From the NCBI GenBank assembly GCA_900541475.1, contig UQJV01000030.1, positions 1 through 25,842 of the forward strand: a stretch of DNA of 25,842 nucleotides, written 5' to 3'. Of the stretch, positions 7,195 through 13,225 are shown piece after piece (position 1 is the stretch's first letter; the number at the start of each line of letters is the position of its first letter). The notes below the pieces were generated by a model. The model did not search any database. It saw only the letters and a program-made list of their open reading frames with translations, and was not told the origin of the DNA. The position numbers and the translations under genes were made by a program. The stretch comes from an uncultured Collinsella sp. Its GTDB lineage: Bacteria; Actinomycetota; Coriobacteriia; Coriobacteriales; Coriobacteriaceae.

Positions 7195-7217
7195 GTTTAA
7201 ACAATGGATTCATTGTA
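7195..7217 (-). promoter_or_regulatory. PTS promoter -10 with overlapping operators
   Basis: On the minus strand, TACAAT (7217-7212) is a good -10 for the PTS gene. It overlaps a perfect inverted repeat ACAATG-GATT-CATTGT (7201-7216), and GTTTAAAC (7195-7202) follows just downstream, near the expected transcription start. GTTTAAAC fits the HutC-type GntR consensus GT-N-TA-N-AC. Binding here would block transcription of the PTS gene. Confidence 0.5.
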
Positions 7218-7316
7218 GAGGACCAGACGATTGTCGTACCGGCAGTTTTGAGCGAAACCGGTTTGGGCGGGACAGAAACCGTCAACGGTTAAATCCTGTC
7301 ACTTTGCCGATAATCG

Positions 7317-7345
7317 GTTTAAACAACTTTAAGAAATGCTATCGT
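7317..7345 (+). promoter_or_regulatory. gntR promoter with HutC-type operator
   Basis: GTTTAAACAA (7317-7326) lies 15 bp upstream of TATCGT (7340-7345), a plausible -10 for the GntR gene, so the operator covers the -35 region. The same arrangement (operator, 16 bp, TATCGT) is found in front of malE. This suggests autoregulation. Confidence 0.45.
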
Positions 7346-7378
7346 GCCTAACCATACATATTCATTAGAGGTGAAGTC

Positions 7379-8098
7379 ATGCCAAAAGCGATTTACGAAG
7401 GAATCTACCGCGAGATCCGTTCGCGCATCATTAACGGGACTTATGCGTTTCAGGAGATGCTGCCAACCGAAGCCGAGCTGACCGCGGAGTTTGGCTGCAC
7501 GCGCAATACCGTTCGACGCGCCTTGAGCATGCTGGCCGACCAGATGTTTGTGCAGCCTATACACGGCAAGGGCGTGCGCGTTATTTGGCTCAAGGGCGAA
7601 ACCGACATGCTGGGCGCACTCGAGGAAGTCGAGTCGTTTGGCGAATTTGCAAAGCGCAACAATGCCGTCGCATCGACCGAGGTCAAGTCTTTTGAGCATT
7701 TGATTTGCACCGAGCAACTCTCTCGTCGCCTGGGCTTTAAGGTGGGCGAGGAGCTTATTCGCGTAGTGCGTGTCCGAAGCCTTAACGGCAATGCGCGCCA
7801 AGTAGACCATGGTTACTTTTTGGAGTCAATCGCCAAGGGCCTGACGCCCGAGATCGCCGCAAAGTCAATTTACGACTATCTGGAGCACAAACGCGGCGTC
7901 AAGGTGATGGCGAGTCGCCGTACAGTGAGCGTCGAGCTTGCCAACGATGAGGACTGCAGCTATCTTGACCTCGGCAAATACAACTGCGTTGCCGTCATGG
8001 AGAGCCAGTCGTACACCTCGGACGGCATCTTGTTCGAGGTCACGCATGCCCGCACGCATCCCGAGATCTTCCACTACCGCGTCAACTCCAAGCGATAG
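7379..8098 (+). CDS. GntR/HutC-family regulator (UTRA domain), probable maltose/alpha-glucoside control
   Basis: 239 aa, ATG at 7379 behind AGAGGTG. The N-terminal winged helix includes LPTEAELTAEFGCTRNTVRR and the wing GKGVRV (about residues 8-70). Residues 90-235 form a UTRA effector-binding domain typical of the HutC subfamily, which includes the trehalose regulator TreR and usually senses sugar phosphates. It is divergent from the PTS-HAD gene, and HutC-consensus GTTTAAAC sites flank both starts; similar sites occur before malE and malQ. It therefore probably represses the PTS gene, itself and the maltodextrin genes until a sugar phosphate appears; the effector is not known. A strong hairpin terminator follows. 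Confidence 0.9.
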   Translation: MPKAIYEGIYREIRSRIINGTYAFQEMLPTEAELTAEFGCTRNTVRRALSMLADQMFVQPIHGKGVRVIWLKGETDMLGALEEVESFGEFAKRNNAVASTEVKSFEHLICTEQLSRRLGFKVGEELIRVVRVRSLNGNARQVDHGYFLESIAKGLTPEIAAKSIYDYLEHKRGVKVMASRRTVSVELANDEDCSYLDLGKYNCVAVMESQSYTSDGILFEVTHARTHPEIFHYRVNSKR

Positions 8099-8140
8099 CC
8101 GGCTAGCTCGCAGCCTGACGAGACCCATGCCCTCAAAGCG

Positions 8141-8188
8141 AAAACGCCCGGTCAAACCGACGAAGCATCGGCTTGACCGGGCGTTTTC
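8141..8188. terminator. Bidirectional-looking terminator after gntR
   Basis: AAAACGCCCGGTCAA pairs perfectly with TTGACCGGGCGTTTT over 15 bp around an 18-nt loop, with T-rich sequence on the plus side (TTTTCT). It separates gntR from the malE promoter. Confidence 0.85.
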
Positions 8189-8281
8189 TCTGCATTCGAT
8201 AACAAATAATTGTTTATACAAAACTTGTCAAGTATCAAGTTGAAATTACCGTTCACCGAAGTTTTTCTACCGCTCTAGTAA

Positions 8282-8316
8282 TACTTGTTCAAACAAGTAG
8301 CCAAATAGCGTATCGT
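8282..8316 (+). promoter_or_regulatory. malE promoter and operator
   Basis: A perfect palindrome TACTTGTT-CA-AACAAGTA (8282-8299) contains GTTCAAACAA, one base off the GTTTAAACAA found in front of gntR. It is followed 16 bp after its core by TATCGT (8311-8316), the same -10-like hexamer as the gntR promoter. A further small palindrome, ACTTG-T-CAAGT, lies upstream (about 8223-8233). The -35 cannot be assigned with certainty. A regulator bound here would control the whole malEFGK unit. Confidence 0.5.
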
Positions 8317-8330
8317 ACAAATCAGCAAAA

Positions 8331-8381
8331 GGGGCAAAGTCCCCGAGCCAATCTCCGAAGGCGGCGGCAAAGGGTGCCGCC
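8331..8381 (+). promoter_or_regulatory. Two hairpins in the malE leader
   Basis: In the untranslated leader between the likely promoter and the malE start are GGGG-CAAAGT-CCCC (8331-8344) and GGCGGCA-AGGG-type-TGCCGCC (8363-8381, 7-bp stem). The second ends about 9 bp before the ribosome site AAAGGGTGG. They may stabilise the message or modulate initiation. No known riboswitch is recognised. Confidence 0.5.
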
Positions 8382-8404
8382 ACGGTGTGAAAGGGTGGAT
8401 TGTA

Positions 8405-9721
8405 ATGAAGAACGAAATGAGCAGAAGGCAGTTCCTGGGCTTTGCTGGTTCCGCGGCTGCGGTTCTTGGTCTGGGTCTCGTGGGCTGCGGTGGCTCCGCC
8501 GGCTCCGGCTCCTCTGCTTCTGGTGACGCTGCCGAGGTCTACTTCCTCCAATTTAAGCCCGAGGTCGACAAGGAGTGGAAGGAGATCGCCAAGGCGTACA
8601 AGGAGGAGAAGGGCGTCGAGGTCAAGATCGTGACCGCCGCCTCCAACACCTACGAGGAGAAGCTCAAGTCCGAGATGTCCAAGAGCTCCGCTCCGACCCT
8701 GTTCCAGGTCAACGGCCCCACCGGTCTTAAGAACTGGAAGGATTACTGCGCCGACCTGTCCGATACCAAGCTCCGCGGTGAGCTCATTGACGACTCCCTG
8801 GCTCTGCAGTCCGATGGCAAGGATCTGGGTATCGACTGGGTCCAGGAGAGCTACGGCATCATCTACAACAAGCAGCTGCTCGAGAAGGCTGGCTACAAGG
8901 CCGAGGACATCAACTCCTTCGACAAGCTGAAGGCTTGTGCTGACGACATCCAGGCCCGCAAGGACGAGCTTGGCGTTGAGGGTGCCTTCACTTCTGCCGG
9001 CATGGATGACTCCTCCAGCTGGCGCTACACCACCCACCTCGCCAACCTCCCGCTCTACTACGAGTTCGAGAAGGAGCACAACCAGGAGGACGACGAGATC
9101 AAGGGCGAGTATCTCGACAACTTCAAGCAGATTTTCGACCTGTACATCACCGACTCCACCTGCGATCCTTCGCAGCTTGCCTCCAAGACCGGCGACGACG
9201 CCACCAACGAGTTCGCAACCGGCAAGGCCGTCTTCTATCAGAACGGCTCTTGGGCATACGCTGACCTCACCAAGGCCGGTATGACCGACGACCAGCTCGG
9301 CATGCTGCCGATCTACATCGGCGTCGACGGCGAGGAGAACCAGGGCCTGTGCTCCGGCGGCGAGAACTACTGGTGCGTGAGCTCCCAGGCTTCCGAGGAT
9401 GCTCAGAAGGCCACCGAGGACTTCATGTACTGGTGCGTCACCGCTGACACCCCGACCAGCATCATCGCCGACAAGATGGGTCTGACCGCTCCGTTCAAGA
9501 GCGCCAAGGAGACCACCAACGTCTTCTCGCAGCAGGCCGTTGCCATGGCCAAGGACGGCAAGAAGACCGTCGCTTGGGACTTCGTCTACATCCCCTCTGA
9601 GGAGTGGAAGAAGAACCTCAAGCAGGCTCTGATCGCCTACGCTGCCGACAACACCAAGTGGGACGGCGTCAAGAACGCCTTCGTCGATGGCTGGAAGACC
9701 GAGAAGGCTGCTTCCGAGTAA
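8405..9721 (+). CDS. malE: Sugar ABC transporter substrate-binding lipoprotein (maltodextrin type)
   Basis: 438 aa from ATG 8405, chosen over the in-frame GTG at 8387 because AAAGGGTGG (8390-8398) sits at the right distance. The start has a twin-arginine motif SRRQFLG (6-12), a hydrophobic run and a lipobox ending LVGC with Cys28, so it should be exported folded by Tat and lipid-anchored. The mature part is a family 1 extracellular solute-binding protein, with FATGKAVFYQNGSW and late Trp-rich segments typical of maltose/oligosaccharide binders. Codon use is strongly biased (AAG, CTC, GTC), suggesting high expression. It heads the malE-malF-malG-malK unit and is separated from malF by a strong hairpin. 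Maltodextrin specificity is inferred from glgP, malQ and the PTS gene nearby; another oligosaccharide is possible. Confidence 0.92.
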   Translation: MKNEMSRRQFLGFAGSAAAVLGLGLVGCGGSAGSGSSASGDAAEVYFLQFKPEVDKEWKEIAKAYKEEKGVEVKIVTAASNTYEEKLKSEMSKSSAPTLFQVNGPTGLKNWKDYCADLSDTKLRGELIDDSLALQSDGKDLGIDWVQESYGIIYNKQLLEKAGYKAEDINSFDKLKACADDIQARKDELGVEGAFTSAGMDDSSSWRYTTHLANLPLYYEFEKEHNQEDDEIKGEYLDNFKQIFDLYITDSTCDPSQLASKTGDDATNEFATGKAVFYQNGSWAYADLTKAGMTDDQLGMLPIYIGVDGEENQGLCSGGENYWCVSSQASEDAQKATEDFMYWCVTADTPTSIIADKMGLTAPFKSAKETTNVFSQQAVAMAKDGKKTVAWDFVYIPSEEWKKNLKQALIAYAADNTKWDGVKNAFVDGWKTEKAASE

Positions 9722-9752
9722 GCAGTTGCTGCCCAAGCTATCTGATTAGCGA

Positions 9753-9788
9753 CAGGGGGCGGGCAGACGTAGGTTTGCCCGCCCCCTG
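9753..9788 (+). other. Intercistronic hairpin between malE and malF
   Basis: A perfect 13-bp stem, CAGGGGGCGGGCA (9753-9765) with TGCCCGCCCCCTG (9776-9788), loop of 10. No T-run follows; the malF ribosome site GAAAGGA comes next. In binding-protein transporters such stems protect the 3' end of the binding-protein mRNA or attenuate, giving more MalE than membrane subunits. Confidence 0.8.
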
Positions 9789-9808
9789 CATATTGAAAGG
9801 ACCCTTCT

Positions 9809-10663
9809 ATGGGCAAAGCACTCAAGCGCTGGTGGCCGCTCTTTATGCTGCCCACGTGCCTGGCGTTTATGATCGGGTTCGTGATCCCTTTTATCCAGGG
9901 CTTCTATCTCTCGTTCTGCCAGTTTATTACCATTAACAACGCGCACTTTGTCGGTATCGCGAACTACGTGCGCGCGCTGTCCGATCCGCAGTTTGCCACG
10001 TCGTTCTTCTTTACTGTGGCGTTTGCCTTCCTGTCGACGGTGCTCATCAACGTGATCGCCCTGGCAATTGCGCAGGCGCTCACCCGCAAGGCGCTCAAAG
10101 GCACCAACATCTTCCGTACGATCTTCTTTATGCCTAACCTGATCGGCGGCATCGTGCTGGGCTACATCTGGCAGATCTTGATCAACTGCCTGCTCTCCAA
10201 CATCGGCGCCCAGCTCATCGCCCTTAACTCTGCTGCTGGCTTCTGGGGCCTTATCATCCTGACCCTGTGGCAGCAGGTCGGCTACATGATGATCATCTAC
10301 ATCGCCGGTCTGCAGTCCATTCCGTCCGACTACATCGAGGCCGCCAAGGTCGACGGTGCCACGGCATGGCAGACGTTTTGGAAGGTTAAGATCCCTAACC
10401 TGATGCCGACCATCACCATCTGCCTGTTCCTGTCCATCACCAACGGCTTTAAGCTGTTCGACCAGAACCTCGCCCTTACCGGCGGCGCCCCCGCGCACTC
10501 CACCGAGATGCTCGCCCTGAACATCTACAACACGTTCTATTCGCGTGCCGGTATCGCATGGCAGGGCATCGGTCAGGCCAAGGCGGTTATCTTCTGCATC
10601 CTGGTCGTAGCCATCTCCATGATTCAGCTTAAGGCCACGAGGTCCAAGGAGGTGCAGCAGTAA
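9809..10663 (+). CDS. malF: Sugar ABC transporter permease (MalF/UgpA type)
   Basis: 284 aa, ATG at 9809 behind GAAAGGACC. An integral membrane subunit with about six hydrophobic segments, starting WWPLFMLPTCLAFMIGFVIP. The cytoplasmic EAA loop that contacts the ATPase is EAAKVDGATAWQTFWKVKIP. It lacks the large periplasmic loop of enteric MalF and is of the short form usual in Gram-positive carbohydrate uptake transporters. Its stop overlaps the malG start (TAATG), so the two permeases are translationally coupled and form the heterodimeric channel. Confidence 0.93.
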   Translation: MGKALKRWWPLFMLPTCLAFMIGFVIPFIQGFYLSFCQFITINNAHFVGIANYVRALSDPQFATSFFFTVAFAFLSTVLINVIALAIAQALTRKALKGTNIFRTIFFMPNLIGGIVLGYIWQILINCLLSNIGAQLIALNSAAGFWGLIILTLWQQVGYMMIIYIAGLQSIPSDYIEAAKVDGATAWQTFWKVKIPNLMPTITICLFLSITNGFKLFDQNLALTGGAPAHSTEMLALNIYNTFYSRAGIAWQGIGQAKAVIFCILVVAISMIQLKATRSKEVQQ

Positions 10664-11502
10664 TGAAACGCGATAAGGTTATCAACCGCGCGCTGTCGAT
10701 TTTCTTTACGATCCTGTCGCTCGCGTGGATCTACCCCGTGTTTATGATTGCGCTCAATTCCTTTAAGAAAGCGACCGCAATCAGCACCACCACGGCGTTC
10801 GATCTGCTCACGCCCGAGACGTTCAACGGCCTTGCAAACTACGTGCACGCCCTTAACGAGCAGGGCTTTGCCTCGGCATTTATGTACTCGCTCATCATCA
10901 CGGTCACGTCGGTCGTGCTGATCTTGGTGTGCTGCTCCATGTGCGCTTGGTATGTGGTTCGTGTCAACAACAAGATCTCGAACTTCTTCTATTACCTGTT
11001 CGTCTTCTCGATGGTCGTGCCCTTCCAGATGCTCATGTTCACGCTGTCCAATTTGGCGGACCGCATCGGCTTCAACACGCCGTTCAACATCTGCTTTATC
11101 TATCTTGGCTTTGGCGCGGGCCTGGCGGTCTTTATGTTCGCCGGCTTTGTAAAGAACATCCCGCTCGAGATCGAAGAGGCGGCCATGATTGACGGCTGCA
11201 ACCCGGTCCAGGTGTTCTTTAAGATCGTCCTTCCCATCATGAAGCCCACCTATCTTTCGGTCGGCATTCTCGAGACCATGTGGGTCTGGAACGACTATCT
11301 GCTGCCCTACCTTACCCTCGACTCCACCAAGTACAAGACCATTCCTATCTTGATCCAGTACTTCCGCGGCGGCTACGGCCACGTCGAGCTCGGTCCCATG
11401 ATGGCCTGCATCATGATGGTCGTTATCCCCATCGTCATCATGTACATCCTCTGCCAGAAGTACATCATCGACGGCGTGGTGGCAGGTGCCGTCAAGGGCT
11501 GA
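10663..11502 (+). CDS. malG: Sugar ABC transporter permease (MalG/UgpE type)
   Basis: 279 aa, ATG sharing one base with the malF stop. About six membrane segments; the EAA loop is EEAAMIDGCNPVQVFFKIVLP. Near the C-terminus NDYLLPYLTL and a Gly-rich stretch match the MalG family. It partners with MalF for import of the sugar delivered by MalE. A hairpin separates it from malK. Confidence 0.93.
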   Translation: MKRDKVINRALSIFFTILSLAWIYPVFMIALNSFKKATAISTTTAFDLLTPETFNGLANYVHALNEQGFASAFMYSLIITVTSVVLILVCCSMCAWYVVRVNNKISNFFYYLFVFSMVVPFQMLMFTLSNLADRIGFNTPFNICFIYLGFGAGLAVFMFAGFVKNIPLEIEEAAMIDGCNPVQVFFKIVLPIMKPTYLSVGILETMWVWNDYLLPYLTLDSTKYKTIPILIQYFRGGYGHVELGPMMACIMMVVIPIVIMYILCQKYIIDGVVAGAVKG

Positions 11503-11526
11503 TGCCGTAACTGTTTTGCAAGTTTC

Positions 11527-11553
11527 TGCGGCGCCCCTCAGCGCGGCGCCGCA
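11527..11553 (+). other. Intercistronic hairpin between malG and malK
   Basis: TGCGGCGCC (11527-11535) pairs perfectly with GGCGCCGCA (11545-11553). No T-run follows; the malK ribosome site GAAAGG is just downstream. As with the malE-malF stem, a role in mRNA processing or attenuation is likely. Confidence 0.7.
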
Positions 11554-11570
11554 TATCGAAAGGTAAAGAC

Positions 11571-12770
11571 ATGGCCGAGATCGTTCTCAAACATGTTCAG
11601 AAGGTGTATCCCAACAACGAGTCCAAAAAGAAGGGCTTCTTTGGCAAAAAGAAGAAGACCGAGGAGAAGAAGCACAACCTCAAGGTTACCGAGGATGGCG
11701 TGCTCGCTGTAGAGGACTTCAACCTCACCGTTCACGACCAGGAGTTCGTCGTTCTCGTTGGTCCCTCTGGCTGCGGTAAGTCCACGACGATGCGCATGGT
11801 CGCCGGCCTGGAGGACATTACCTCGGGCGACGTGCTCATCGACGGCAAGCGCGTCAACGACGTGGCGCCCAAGGACCGCGACATCGCCATGGTGTTCCAG
11901 AGCTACGCTCTGTACCCCAACATGACGGTGTACGAGAACATGGCGTTTACGCTTGAGCTCAAGAAGGTCCCCAAAGACGAGATCGACCGCAAGGTTCGCT
12001 CCGCTGCCGAGATCTTGGGTATCACCGAGTACCTCGACCGCAAGCCTAAGGCGCTTTCGGGCGGTCAGCGCCAGCGCGTCGCCATCGGCCGCGCCATCGT
12101 GCGTGACCCCAAGGTCTTCCTGATGGACGAGCCGTTGTCCAACCTGGACGCCAAGCTGCGTAACCAGATGCGTGCCGAGCTCATCAAGCTGCGCCACGAG
12201 ATCAAGGGCACGTTCATCTACGTCACCCACGACCAGACCGAGGCTATGACCCTTGGTGACCGTATCGTGGTCATGAAGGACGGCGTCGTCCAGCAGATCG
12301 CCACGCCGCAGGAGGTCTTCAACCATCCCGCGAACATCTTCGTCGCCGGCTTCATCGGCGTGCCGCAGATGAACTTCTTCGATGCCCAGCTGGTGCGCTC
12401 GGGCGACGCCTTTACCGTCAAGACCGACGATATGAATGTCGCGCTGGCCCCCGAGACCTGCGCTCAGCTCGCCCTTAATTGGGACGGCGGCGACGTGAAG
12501 GAGATCACGGCCGGCGTGCGTCCCGAGCAGATTCTGCTTGCCGGCAAGGGTGAGGAGGGTGCGCTCCAGGGCACCATTGAGGTCACCGAGCTCATGGGTT
12601 CGACCGAGCACGTTCATGTGACGTCCCCCGACGGCCAGTTTGTCCTGATCATTCCCGTTGTCGACCTTGAGGCCAAGGGTGCGCTCAAGGCGGGCGACCC
12701 CATCTGGTTCAAGTTCGAGAAGAACGCGACCCATCTCTTCGATAAGGTCTCTGGCAAGAACCTTATTTAG
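11571..12770 (+). CDS. malK: ABC transporter ATP-binding protein (MalK/MsmX/UgpC type)
   Basis: 399 aa, ATG at 11571. It powers the MalFG importer. Walker A GPSGCGKST (64-72), Q-loop in MVFQSYALYP, signature LSGGQRQR, Walker B VFLMDEP and the switch His in YVTHDQTEAM are all present, followed by the C-terminal OB-type (TOBE) regulatory domain of the MalK group (GVRPEQI, LMGSTEHVHV). An oddity is a Lys-rich insertion at about residues 17-43 (SKKKGFFGKKKKTEEKK), between KVYPNN and LAVEDFNL, where most homologues have only a few residues. Such multi-sugar ATPases can serve several importers, so it may also act with other permeases. A strong terminator lies 70 bp downstream. Confidence 0.94.
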   Translation: MAEIVLKHVQKVYPNNESKKKGFFGKKKKTEEKKHNLKVTEDGVLAVEDFNLTVHDQEFVVLVGPSGCGKSTTMRMVAGLEDITSGDVLIDGKRVNDVAPKDRDIAMVFQSYALYPNMTVYENMAFTLELKKVPKDEIDRKVRSAAEILGITEYLDRKPKALSGGQRQRVAIGRAIVRDPKVFLMDEPLSNLDAKLRNQMRAELIKLRHEIKGTFIYVTHDQTEAMTLGDRIVVMKDGVVQQIATPQEVFNHPANIFVAGFIGVPQMNFFDAQLVRSGDAFTVKTDDMNVALAPETCAQLALNWDGGDVKEITAGVRPEQILLAGKGEEGALQGTIEVTELMGSTEHVHVTSPDGQFVLIIPVVDLEAKGALKAGDPIWFKFEKNATHLFDKVSGKNLI

Positions 12771-12838
12771 GCCCGATCCAATCAGGCCCTCCTTTTGGGC
12801 GACTGCGGCTTTGCCATCCTTTTGCCGTGGTCACATAT

Positions 12839-12883
12839 AAGGCTCCCCTCCCGTCCGCTGGGCGAGAGGGGAGCCTTTCTTTG
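12839..12883 (+). terminator. Terminator of the malEFGK unit
   Basis: AAGGCTCCCCTC (12839-12850) pairs perfectly with GAGGGGAGCCTT (12866-12877), followed by TCTTTG. It sits between malK and the repeat array. Confidence 0.88.
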
Positions 12884-12910
12884 TGCTGGGGCTACCCGTC
12901 CGTTAGGTTG

Positions 12911-13133
12911 TCTTGATCTGTAACAGGAGGAGGGCAAAATTGGGTCTAGATGTTACAGAGTGAGACGGCGTCGAGCTGCCTGTCCTTTCATCTCGATCTG
13001 TAACACGAAGGACTGATTTCGGCAGTTACCTGTTACAGATCGAGATTGTTTTAGCCGCCTTGCCCGTCTGTCTCATTCTGTAACAGGTAGACCCAGTTTT
13101 GCCGGCTAGGTGTTACAGATCGAGATTGTTTGG
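12911..13133. repeat. Three-unit palindromic repeat array, 80-bp period
   Basis: Each unit has CTGTAACA, exactly 25 bp, then TGTTACAG. The left octamers lie at 12918, 12998 and 13078, the right ones at 12951, 13031 and 13111, so units repeat every 80 bp with constant 39-bp gaps. In units 2 and 3 the right arm runs on as ATCGAGATTGTTT, and left arms are preceded by TCT-(C/T)-GAT-like sequence, so unit 2 can form a stem of about 15 bp. The 25-bp centres differ, but the centre of unit 1 reversed resembles that of unit 3 (shared TAGACCCA and TTTTGCC). The array lies between the terminators of the convergent malK and glgP genes and contains no gene. It resembles REP/BIME-type intergenic palindromes, and is not a CRISPR because the repeats are short inverted octamers. 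Confidence 0.8.
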
Positions 13134-13165
13134 TCGAGACAAATCGCGGGCCGGCGTATCGGCAC

Positions 13166-13200
13166 AAAAAGCGGAGCCGCGTTGCCGCGACTCCGCTTTC
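13166..13200 (-). terminator. Terminator of glgP
   Basis: AAAGCGGAG pairs with CTCCGCTTT and the inner CGCG with CGCG around TTGC; on the minus strand the stem is followed by TTT. It lies 26 bp past the glgP stop. Confidence 0.85.
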
Positions 13201-13225
13201 AAGAGGATGGGTAAAGGAAACGAAA

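Noticed and set aside
8331..8381. Riboswitch in the malE leader
   Set aside because: Only two simple hairpins are visible; no known riboswitch core was recognised.
8267..9736. 489-aa open frame antisense to malE
   Set aside because: It mirrors the strongly biased codons of malE, is Leu/Val/Gly-rich without family motifs, and has no ribosome site.
12911..13133. CRISPR array
   Set aside because: Repeats are inverted octamers 25 and 39 bp apart, not direct repeats of about 28-36 bp with unique spacers, and there are no cas genes.
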